From: Candidatus Pacearchaeota archaeon | GTDB lineage: Archaea; Nanobdellota; Nanobdellia; Pacearchaeales; GW2011-AR1 | Direction: 5' to 3' | Length of the DNA stretch: 41,870 nucleotides | Assembly: GCA_018304025.1 (NCBI GenBank) | Contig: JAGVXA010000010.1 | Span: forward strand, 1 to 41,870 | In this document: positions 8,408 through 15,245 of the stretch, in pieces | Numbering within the stretch: the first letter of the stretch is position 1 | How the letters are laid out: every line of letters starts with the position of its first letter | Position numbers and translations under genes: made by a program | Notes under the pieces: generated by a model | What the model was told of the DNA's origin: nothing | Seen by the model: only the letters and a program-made list of their open reading frames with translations | Databases searched by the model: none

Positions 8408-9052
8408 ATGAAATATAAAAAGGGGTTGAGTTTGTTGTTTTTTGTTTTTTTGGCTACGGCGATATTTGTAGTGATTCTTTTTTTATTTTATTTTAATGGA
8501 GAAAACGGCGGGGCGGAACCTGAAAGCGCAGTTACAGAAAAAAATGAAAGTACAGATGTTGGCGAGCCGGTTTCTTTGCCGACGCTAAACGAAACGCATT
8601 TGGCTTGTTCAAATAATTCCTGTGTCGCTGTTGACGGAGCCGGGAGTGATGAATGCAATGACTCTGCTGATTGCCAGCCTGTTGTGGCTTTTCCGGATTT
8701 GATAATTAAAAATATAACCATGGCGGTAACGAAGAGTTCCAAGAATTCGACAACAAATATAACTTGGCATACTGTGAAGGTTTCTGTAACTGTCAAAAAT
8801 ATTGGAACTGCGAGCGCGAATCAGTCTGTGACTCAAATAACTTTTGCTGGAGATTTATTGCCGATGAGTTCTGCGAAGGTTTTTACGTCTGTGCTAGAGC
8901 CGGATAAAGAGACAACTTTGGAGTCGAGTTATGAGGAACTGCTCAAAGGGGATTATGACGCGACAGCCAGCGTGGATATTTTGCGAAAGATTGAGGAGTT
9001 GGACGAGACGAATAATGGGTTTTCTGTGGCGAGATTGACTGTTAAGGATTAG
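8408..9052 (+). CDS. Membrane-anchored CARDB-domain protein
   Basis: This 214-residue protein has an N-terminal hydrophobic segment (residues 7-28) that serves as signal or anchor, a Ser/Glu-rich linker with a cysteine pattern (CSNNSC...DECNDSADC), and a C-terminal beta-sandwich of the CARDB type. The CARDB signature is visible as PDLIIKNITM, VKVSVTVKNIGTASANQS and DETNNGFSVARLTV. Such domains mediate extracellular adhesion or cap larger surface proteins. The N-terminus (KKGLSLLFFVF) could alternatively be a type IV pilin-like signal, with cleavage after KKG. Many N-x-S/T sequons suggest glycosylation. It is 34 bases downstream of the membrane-protein gene. Confidence 0.82.
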   Translation: MKYKKGLSLLFFVFLATAIFVVILFLFYFNGENGGAEPESAVTEKNESTDVGEPVSLPTLNETHLACSNNSCVAVDGAGSDECNDSADCQPVVAFPDLIIKNITMAVTKSSKNSTTNITWHTVKVSVTVKNIGTASANQSVTQITFAGDLLPMSSAKVFTSVLEPDKETTLESSYEELLKGDYDATASVDILRKIEELDETNNGFSVARLTVKD

Positions 9053-9058
9053 AATTTG

Positions 9059-9226
9059 AAAAAGAAACAACCGTGCCTGATTTTAGACAGGATCTTGTTT
9101 CTTTTTGAGGAGTATAAGGAGAGAATCTAGTAGTAATTCGGATATACTTTACTGCCTTGTTAAAGGACTTTGTTGTAAAGTCTTGAAGAATTACTTTTCT
9201 TCTCTCTTTTCCGTAGGAATATACTC
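9059..9226 (+). ncRNA. Candidate structured RNA with nested long-range stems
   Basis: A 12-bp perfect inverted repeat (9059-9070 with 9095-9106) encloses a shorter CCTG/CAGG stem. Next to it a second domain is nested: GAGTATA 9110-9116 with TATACTC 9220-9226; GAGAGAA 9119-9125 with TTCTCTC 9200-9206; AGTAATTC 9132-9139 with GAATTACT 9188-9195; and GACTTT 9166-9171 with AAAGTC 9177-9182. All pairings point inward in order, which is unlikely by chance, so I read this as a folded RNA. I could not match it to SRP RNA or RNase P RNA. Strand is assumed from the flanking genes. Confidence 0.45.
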
Positions 9227-9252
9227 TTTCTATAATTTGTCTATAATTATAA

Positions 9253-9448
9253 ACAAAATTTAACCCTTGAACTTCACTGCGTTCATTCAAGGCTTAAAAT
9301 TCTTTCAGAATTTTAACCCTTGAAAATCCTACGCTCATTTCATTCGCTTCGTCAATTCAAGTGTTAAATTTTGGGTACAAAATTTAACCCTTGAACTTCA
9401 CTGCGTTCATTCAAGGCTTAAAATTCTTTCAGAATTTTAACCCTTGAA
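9253..9448. repeat. 72-bp perfect direct repeat made of hairpins
   Basis: Positions 9253-9324 and 9377-9448 are identical over 72 bases. Each unit ends in a long hairpin in which TTCAAGG pairs with CCTTGAA and TTAAAATTC with GAATTTTAA. The 52 bases between the copies contribute a third variant hairpin (TTAAATTTTG with CAAAATTTAA, flanked by TTCAAG/CTTGAA). The array lies just upstream of scpA and contains no open frame of note. Confidence 0.85.
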
Positions 9449-9673
9449 GAGGAGGTTTAATCCAAGCTAAAATAGATGAACTAAACGTCCTCTCCCGGGC
9501 AAAAAGAGGTGATAGTATATCGATGTACTTTTGGTATTTAAACTTTTCGGTATGTTGTAACTTCTTAATGAGAACAGCAGTTAGTTGTAACTAAAAGTGG
9601 TTTGGAAAAGTGCGGGTTAAGTTAAAAGGATTGTGAAGGTAAGTTCTATAAATAAGAGATTCTTGGGGAAGAG
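9449..9673. other. Gene-free leader region before scpA
   Basis: No gene is visible. AGAGGA at 9448-9453 can pair with TCCTCT at 9488-9493, a CCCGGG lies at 9494-9499, and TTAGTT-GT-AACTAA forms a small hairpin near 9580-9595. A TATA-like TCTATAAATAAG at about 9644-9655 probably drives scpA as a leaderless message. Otherwise nothing recognisable. Confidence 0.4.
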
Positions 9674-10654
9674 ATGGAAACCTTAAAAAATCGCTCTGTT
9701 TCACGACGCTCAAATCAAGAATTAAATTCGAGTACGAATTTAATTCTTGAAGGGGAAAACACTCATAAAATCGGGCAGGAGCAAGTTCACGGATTACTGT
9801 TCGGCGAGCAAGTCAGCTGGCAGGCAATTATTTACGATTTGATAAATTCTGAGCAGCTTGATCCGTGGGATGTTGACATTACTATTTTGAGCAACAAATA
9901 TCTTGAGAGAGTTCGGGAGATAGAAGAGGCGGATTTTTTTGTCTCGTCAAAAGTTCTTTTGGCTGCTTCTCTTTTACTGAGAATCAAATCTGAAATTTTA
10001 TTGAACAGGGACATTCCTTCATTAGATGATATTTTGTTTGGGCGAGAAGAAAAGAAAACTTACACGCAGGAAAGAATTGAGCTTGACGAGGAAATGCCTG
10101 ATTTGATTCCTAGGACGCCGCTGGCGCGGGCGCGAAAAGTTAGTTTGCAGGAGCTGATGACTGCTTTAGGAAAGGCGATTCATACTGAAAACAGGAGAAT
10201 CAAAAAAGTTGTGACTGCGCATCAGCAGGAAATCGAGACTGCGTTGTCTTTGCCGACGAGGAGATTCAATCTGAAAGATGAAATTACGAGAGTATACTCT
10301 AAGTTGAAAGAGCTTTTTTCAGGGGAGAAAGAAAAAATATCGTTTAATGAAATTTCGGGAAAAACGAAGGAAGAGAGAGTGGGGACTTTTGTTCCCCTAT
10401 TACACTTGGATAATCAGCAGAAAGTTTTTCTGGAGCAAGAGGGGCATTTCCAGGAAATTTGGGTTTGGATGAAAAAAATTTATGAGGAGAAGAATGCGGC
10501 TTTATTGGAGATTTGGCGACGAGAAGCGGAAGAGGCAATGGCTGCTGAAGAATTAGAGGAGATGGAAGAGGATGAAGGAGAGGAGAGGAAAATTTTTAGG
10601 AAGGAATCTGTGGATGAGAATTATCTTGGTTTGAAGAAGTTGTTTGGGGAATAA
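9674..10654 (+). CDS. scpA: Segregation and condensation protein ScpA
   Basis: ScpA is the kleisin that links SMC heads, acting in chromosome compaction and segregation. The N-terminal SMC-neck-binding helices are visible at about residues 50-115 (IYDLINSEQLDPWDVDITILSNKYLERV, then FFVSSKVLLAASLLLRIKSEILL), and the C-terminal winged-helix region sits near 240-275 (FVPLLHLDNQQKVFLEQEGHFQEIWV). The tail is a Glu-rich helix. The ATG at 9674 is favoured by a TATA box about 25 nt upstream. The first 45 residues before the conserved core are unusual and contain a perfect hairpin sequence (9715-9750). No scpB or smc is in the window. Confidence 0.92.
   Translation: METLKNRSVSRRSNQELNSSTNLILEGENTHKIGQEQVHGLLFGEQVSWQAIIYDLINSEQLDPWDVDITILSNKYLERVREIEEADFFVSSKVLLAASLLLRIKSEILLNRDIPSLDDILFGREEKKTYTQERIELDEEMPDLIPRTPLARARKVSLQELMTALGKAIHTENRRIKKVVTAHQQEIETALSLPTRRFNLKDEITRVYSKLKELFSGEKEKISFNEISGKTKEERVGTFVPLLHLDNQQKVFLEQEGHFQEIWVWMKKIYEEKNAALLEIWRREAEEAMAAEELEEMEEDEGEERKIFRKESVDENYLGLKKLFGE
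9715..9750. repeat. 16-bp perfect inverted repeat inside the scpA start
   Basis: Positions 9715-9730 are the exact reverse complement of 9735-9750, with a four-base loop AGTA. The TTCAAG/AATTTAA sequence style matches the hairpins at 9253-9448. It encodes the non-conserved NQELNSSTNLILEG of ScpA and begins about 40 nt into the predicted leaderless mRNA, so it could be an in-frame insertion of the same element family or a translation-control hairpin. Confidence 0.75.
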
Positions 10655-10715
10655 ATTTGTTTTATTTTCAGCGTTTTGAGGGAAGATTTATTAATTAAGA
10701 TTTCTTTGGGATGTG

Positions 10716-12650
10716 ATGGTGAAAAAAGGCGTGTTAATTCCTTTTGGACTTTTTATTTTTATTTTTTTAGGGGGAGGAGTTTCTGCCACTGAGCAGATGA
10801 CAACAGCTTCGAGAACTAGCTGTGTTGCTCCGTGCGCTGTGTTTTTCGATGCCGTTGATACAACAACAATCCAAGTTTGGACTTCTGGAGTCGTGCAACC
10901 TGGCGACGGAGATTTTGCCTCTTTTTTTTATCAGTGGGATTTTGGAGACCCAAATTCTGGAAATTGGAAATATGGGAGGCAAAATTCAGATGGAAGTTAT
11001 CCTTCTAAGAACAAAGCAACAGGATATGTCGCAGGTCATGTTTATGAGATGCCTGGAGATTATACAATAAAATTAAATGTAACTGATACGAACGGAGTTG
11101 TGCATGAGTATACCCAGAATATAACAGTTTCCGATTTTGATTTAGATAACACCTACTGCTTTTCTACAATAGGAGATTTTTCTGAATGTCCGTCTGGAAC
11201 ACCTGAACAAAATAAAATAAATACAAGTTCATTTAGCACAATCACGAGCTATGTTGCAACAGGCAGGAGATTGTTATTGAGAAGAGGAGACAGCTGGATA
11301 GTTGACAGACAATTTACTACCCTTGTCAATGGTCCGGTTATGATCGGAGAATTTGGATCAGGAGATAAACCGCAACTTACTGCTTCAGTTGGTTGGGGAG
11401 ACAGCATGTTAAGAATTACAAAAAATGATTGGAGGTTTGTGAATCTTAAACTTGTACATAATTGGGATAGGGTGCAGAATAGCGCCAATGCTATTATACA
11501 AACACAAGGTTCGCTACATACTCTTATCTCTGGAGTGGATGCGACTCGTTGGGGAGCAACTGCTTACGGATTGTCCGCTGCAGATTATACGTTTTTATAT
11601 GAGTCAAGTGCGACTGACGGAGTTTTGACGGGCGTGTATTCAGAATGGACTAAGCATATTGCAATTTTAGGCAGCTACATTCATGACACAACAGGAAATG
11701 GGGGAAATTTGCCGGGCTCCCATAATATGTATACAATCAGTAATTTTAAAGGGGTGTTTTCTCATAATCTCTTGGAAAACCCTGGAAATTTTAGGGTAAG
11801 CTTGAGGGTTAGTGGTACTACAACAACTGGTGACACATATTTATTTGGATCAGATTACGTCGTGATTAGTGATAACAATTTAAATATTGGTCCAACTGGA
11901 ATGATGGGTTTTGATATTTCTCCTAATGCAGATACTGATCAAGAAATACATCACATTCTAATAGAGCGCAATCGCGTTTATGGCTTTGGTGGTTCTCATG
12001 CGATACATATAGGCGGACCAAAGACTTCCCACATTGCAGTTTTCAATAATATTATTGATTCTTCTCGTATTTGGATTAATAAAGATACTCCTCTGCCTGG
12101 AGACGGACCTAAAGATATAAAAATTTTCAATAATCTTTTCAGTTCTGAATTAAGCTATCCTCTAATAGATTTTACAGATCAATTTAATAATGTGGAAATA
12201 AGAAATAATATCTTTCATTCTACTCAAAGCGCTCCTATTGAAGGTTGGTGGGCTCGTGGAATCAAGTTCCCTACTTCCGCCGATGTTAATAGATCAGTTC
12301 TTAGCAATAATCTTTATTACCATACAATTTTTTCTCCCGGTTGGAATAGAACTATAAAAATAGGTAATGACGCAGACATAGGATACACGCTTGACAAATT
12401 TAAATCAGCGTATCCAAATCAAGAGATTGGCAGCATGGAGGATGATCCTAAATTTATTTCTCCTAGCGATTTTCATCTTGAATCAACTTCTTCTGCAATT
12501 AACAACGGAACACAGATTGCAGGTTTGTTTGAAGATTTCGACGGTAACTTGCGAACTGATGGGATGCCGGATATCGGAGCGTATGAATATATTTCTGAAT
12601 CTCCTTCTGCGCAGTGCGAGATAAAGAAAGCTTATTGGAGAGTTGTGTAG
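10716..12650 (+). CDS. Secreted PKD and parallel beta-helix surface protein with CEIKKAYWR tail
   Basis: This 644-residue exported protein starts with a signal peptide (residues 1-24, VLIPFGLFIFIFLGGGVSA). A PKD-like domain follows at about 60-140 (FFYQWDFGDPNSG, HVYEMPGDYTIKLNVTD). Residues 150-610 form a right-handed parallel beta helix with repeated short strands such as HIAVFNNIIDSSRI and KIFNNLFSS, the architecture of pectate-lyase-like and adhesin proteins. It ends abruptly with CEIKKAYWRVV, a tail shared with three other proteins here. A GGAAGATTTATTAATT promoter-like box precedes it, as for the other tailed secreted genes. I prefer the ATG at 10716 to the GTG at 10713. Polysaccharide binding or cleavage is possible, but no catalytic residues were identified. 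Confidence 0.83.
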   Translation: MVKKGVLIPFGLFIFIFLGGGVSATEQMTTASRTSCVAPCAVFFDAVDTTTIQVWTSGVVQPGDGDFASFFYQWDFGDPNSGNWKYGRQNSDGSYPSKNKATGYVAGHVYEMPGDYTIKLNVTDTNGVVHEYTQNITVSDFDLDNTYCFSTIGDFSECPSGTPEQNKINTSSFSTITSYVATGRRLLLRRGDSWIVDRQFTTLVNGPVMIGEFGSGDKPQLTASVGWGDSMLRITKNDWRFVNLKLVHNWDRVQNSANAIIQTQGSLHTLISGVDATRWGATAYGLSAADYTFLYESSATDGVLTGVYSEWTKHIAILGSYIHDTTGNGGNLPGSHNMYTISNFKGVFSHNLLENPGNFRVSLRVSGTTTTGDTYLFGSDYVVISDNNLNIGPTGMMGFDISPNADTDQEIHHILIERNRVYGFGGSHAIHIGGPKTSHIAVFNNIIDSSRIWINKDTPLPGDGPKDIKIFNNLFSSELSYPLIDFTDQFNNVEIRNNIFHSTQSAPIEGWWARGIKFPTSADVNRSVLSNNLYYHTIFSPGWNRTIKIGNDADIGYTLDKFKSAYPNQEIGSMEDDPKFISPSDFHLESTSSAINNGTQIAGLFEDFDGNLRTDGMPDIGAYEYISESPSAQCEIKKAYWRVV

Positions 12651-12666
12651 AGATTAATGAAATTAA

Positions 12667-13899
12667 TTATTTCCCGAGAAATTTAATCAATTGTTTTTCG
12701 CCCATTAATTTTTCCTCGCCGGAAGTCATATCTTTTAATTTGAACATTTTCTTTTCAATTTCTTCTGTGCCGACGAAAATGACATAAGGAATTTTCTGGG
12801 CATTTGCGTATTCCATTGCCTTGCTTGGCTTGTCAAATGAAGTCATGCAGGAAATTTCTTCTTTCCTCAGTTTTTTTGCCAGTGCAATTGTTGATTTTTC
12901 CTGAGAGATGGATATCAAAATTGTCTTCGGTATTTGCTCTAATTTTAACTGGGAAATTTCTTCTTCGCACAAACCCATTAATGCTTCAAGACTGAATGAA
13001 ATTCCGACTGCGGGAATTTTCTTGTTGATATATTCTCCGACTGAATTGTCAAATCTTCCTCCGCCGACTAAAGAATTCTTTTTACTTAGCAAAGAAAATT
13101 CAAAAATATTTCCGGTGTAGTACCCCAGGCCCCGAACTAGAGTGGGATTTATTTTTACGTTGAGCCCGTAAAATGCGCAGGTTTCTTCCAACTCCTGGAG
13201 CTCTTCTGCTCCGGCGAAAGCATTTTTGATAAAGAATTTTATGTCTTTTTCGAGGAGCTTGAACAAAGTTATAATTTGATTTGCCGACGCGTATTTTCTT
13301 AAATTTGCCTTTACCATGTCTTCCCCGATTTTTTCCAGCTTGTCGAGTTCTCTCATTGTGTTTTTGATGTCTTCGATTTCAACGCTTTTTATCATTGCTT
13401 CGAGCAGGGCGCGATTATTTATTCTGATTTCAAAATCTTTAATTTTTAATTCGTCAAGAATGTCTGCGACGAGGGCGAGGCATTCGGCGTCTGCGTTTAC
13501 TGATTCGTCTCCTACGATATCTGCGTCGCATTGAGTGAATTGTCTTGTTCTGCCTACTCTTAATGGCTCGTCTCTGAAAACTTCGCCGATTTGGTAGCGC
13601 TTGAATGGGAGTTTGATAGTTGGATTTTTTTTGAGAATTCTTGCTAATTGGAAAGTGAATTCGTATCTTAATCCTAGCTCTCTGTTTCCTTTGTCTTTTA
13701 ATCTGAATCTGTCTGAGACGGCTTCGTCCTCGGTGTTGGACTGCATTAATTCGTCGAATTCTATGATTGGAGTTTCAACTGGGGAAAAACCGTAAAGCTT
13801 GAACCATTTCTCGACGATTTTTTTTATTGCTTCTCGTTTCAGGGATTCTGGGGGGAGGTAGTCCTGAAATCCTTTTACAGTGTCTATTTCTGTTTTCAT
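12667..13899 (-). CDS. hisS: Histidyl-tRNA synthetase
   Basis: HisRS is a class II synthetase that charges tRNA-His with histidine. The 410-residue protein starts MKTEIDTVKGFQDYLPPES. Class II motif 1 lies near residues 30-60 (PVETPIIE), motif 2 is FRDEPLRVGRTRQFTQCDADIVG at about 115-137, the histidine-binding LVRGLGYYTGNIFEF is at about 260-274, and motif 3 is GGGRFDNSVG. The C-terminal anticodon-binding domain follows. I start at 13899; the upstream ORF extension has no conserved sequence. A tRNA-His gene lies 135 bases upstream on the same strand, so enzyme and substrate genes are adjacent and may be co-transcribed. Confidence 0.96.
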   Translation of the reverse strand: MKTEIDTVKGFQDYLPPESLKREAIKKIVEKWFKLYGFSPVETPIIEFDELMQSNTEDEAVSDRFRLKDKGNRELGLRYEFTFQLARILKKNPTIKLPFKRYQIGEVFRDEPLRVGRTRQFTQCDADIVGDESVNADAECLALVADILDELKIKDFEIRINNRALLEAMIKSVEIEDIKNTMRELDKLEKIGEDMVKANLRKYASANQIITLFKLLEKDIKFFIKNAFAGAEELQELEETCAFYGLNVKINPTLVRGLGYYTGNIFEFSLLSKKNSLVGGGRFDNSVGEYINKKIPAVGISFSLEALMGLCEEEISQLKLEQIPKTILISISQEKSTIALAKKLRKEEISCMTSFDKPSKAMEYANAQKIPYVIFVGTEEIEKKMFKLKDMTSGEEKLMGEKQLIKFLGK

Positions 13900-13942
13900 G
13901 ATTAAGAGAATTAGAGGAGGTATAAAAAGTTTTGGCATAAAA

Positions 13943-14040
13943 AGCAAAGAAGTGGAAGCCACATTTCGACTACGAAGAAGAAGGGAATCTTCGATTCGCT
14001 CTTGCTCGAGTACTCGCTACGGCGAGCAAAGAAGTGGAAG
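13943..14040. repeat. tRNA-His 3'-end duplication flanking a hairpin element
   Basis: The 16-base sequence AGCAAAGAAGTGGAAG occurs at 13943-13958 and 14025-14040; the second copy contains the 3' end of tRNA-His. Between them lies an element whose 35-base core (13983-14017) is identical to one at 19597-19631 beside tRNA-Ile. The core carries TCTTCGATTCGC and a CGAGTACTCG palindrome. Confidence 0.8.
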
Positions 14041-14103
14041 GTGGGAGTCGAACCCACTCCAACAGCGCCACAAGCTGTTATGCTACCGTTACACAACATC
14101 CAC
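14034..14103 (-). tRNA. tRNA-His (GTG)
   Basis: On the minus strand the anticodon arm is ACAGC-TTGTGGC-GCTGT, giving anticodon GTG for histidine. The T arm is GTGGG-TTCGACT-CCCAC. The acceptor stem GTGGATG/CTTCCAC has a T-T mismatch at pair 6-67. A G precedes position 1, as expected for the histidine-specific G-1. The base after the acceptor is T rather than the C73 usual in archaeal tRNA-His, which is odd because the 3' region is involved in a duplication. Confidence 0.88.
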
Positions 14104-14254
14104 CATAGAGATAAAGAGAAAAATGGGTATAAAAGGGTTTCTTATTCGCGATTGTGACATGAGAATTTATTTAATATTCTGCAGAGATTTTTGATAAATA
14201 ATTAAATTTTCAGTTATATAGATAACTAATTTTTTCAATTTTTTCGACAAAGCA

Positions 14255-14545
14255 TTATTCACAGGCACGCTGTTGTATTTTTTCAGCGCGTCTTTTTTTG
14301 TATTTTATTCTTTGTCTTTTCTTTTTTTGTTTTCTTTCAAAGAGATATCCAATTAATTCTGTGCGGAGAATTGGGTTTGCTTCGAAACTTCTGCAGCCGC
14401 GCAAATATGGATGATTGTCGTCGGATAAGTGGACTTCGCTAATTCCATACGCACAATTGGCAAGTCCGGCTGAATTACGTTTGCAAACTTGGCTTTTGTA
14501 TCCTTTATGCCCTCTATAAGTGCAGAAATTTTCTGACAATTCCAT
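14255..14545 (-). CDS. Hypothetical Cys-containing small protein
   Basis: I do not recognise this 96-residue protein, which is divergent from the rhomboid gene. It contains four spaced cysteines (FCTYRGH, VCKRN, NCAYGISEV, RGCRSFEANP), which may bind zinc, and ends in a highly basic helix (FERKQKKKRQRIKYKKRR) that could contact nucleic acid. I start at the internal methionine MELSENF at 14545. Support is moderate: the composition is protein-like and the gap is otherwise empty, but no family was identified. Confidence 0.5.
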   Translation of the reverse strand: MELSENFCTYRGHKGYKSQVCKRNSAGLANCAYGISEVHLSDDNHPYLRGCRSFEANPILRTELIGYLFERKQKKKRQRIKYKKRRAEKIQQRACE

Positions 14546-14597
14546 AGCGCTTGAAAAGAGCAAGGTTATTAAAATATTGTTGTCTTGTTTTATCTAT

Positions 14598-15221
14598 ATG
14601 GCTGGGAAATTTCAATTTTACGCGTTTAAACTCGCAGGGATTATAATCCTGATTTTTCTGGCTCAGCTTTTGATTCCAGGATTTACTGAATTGTTTTTAT
14701 TAGATAAAGAAGTTTATTTTCAAATCTGGAGATTTTTCACTGCGATTTTTTTGCACGCTGACTTGACGCATTTGATTTTTAATTTGTTTGGATTGGTTTT
14801 GTTCGGGAGCATTTTGGAAAGTTTTATCGGCGGAAAGAGATTTCTTTTTGTATTTATATCGACGGGAATTTTGGCTAATGTCTTGTCAGTTAATTTTTAT
14901 GCGAGTTCTTTGGGCGCGTCGGGCGCGATATTCGGAGTTATCGGCGCGCTGATATTTTTGAAGCCGATGTTGGTTGTTTGGACTTACGGTTTGCCGATGC
15001 CTCTTTTTATCGCCGGTGTTTTGTGGGCTGCTGCGGATATTCTGGGGGTTTTTGGTTTTGGACAAACTGGAATCGGGAACATAGCGCATTTGTCTGGCTT
15101 GGTTTTTGGTTTGCTGTTTGGATTTTATTTTAGGGGATTGATTGTTCGTGAGAAAAGAAGATTGAGATTTGATATTGACGAGAGAGCTGTTAGGAATTGG
15201 GAAGAGGAGTATATGCGGTAA
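14598..15221 (+). CDS. Rhomboid-family intramembrane serine protease
   Basis: Rhomboids cleave membrane-protein substrates within the bilayer. This 207-residue protein has six hydrophobic segments. The catalytic serine motif GASGAIFG lies at about residues 111-118 and the catalytic histidine in IAHLSGLVFG at about 167-176. The H-x(4)-H-like FLHADLTHLIFNLFGL segment of the second membrane helix is also present, with conserved Asn. Both catalytic residues are intact, so it should be active. I start at the ATG at 14598 (MAGKFQF), preceded by a TTAAAATATT box about 30 nt upstream. Its substrates are unknown; the many single-pass surface proteins here are candidates. Confidence 0.9.
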   Translation: MAGKFQFYAFKLAGIIILIFLAQLLIPGFTELFLLDKEVYFQIWRFFTAIFLHADLTHLIFNLFGLVLFGSILESFIGGKRFLFVFISTGILANVLSVNFYASSLGASGAIFGVIGALIFLKPMLVVWTYGLPMPLFIAGVLWAAADILGVFGFGQTGIGNIAHLSGLVFGLLFGFYFRGLIVREKRRLRFDIDERAVRNWEEEYMR

Positions 15222-15245
15222 GAAGATTTATCTGGCTGGATTTAA

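Noticed and set aside
9059-9226. SRP 7S RNA or RNase P RNA
   Set aside because: The expected SRP helix 8 GGAA/asymmetric loop and RNase P core motifs are not present, and the length is too short.
9253-9448. CRISPR array
   Set aside because: Only two units, spacing and hairpin content do not fit repeats and spacers, and no cas genes are present.
13880-14194. Plus-strand frame across tRNA-His and its element
   Set aside because: It is a translation of the tRNA antisense strand and the repeat (RSCSSTRYGE-like), not a gene.
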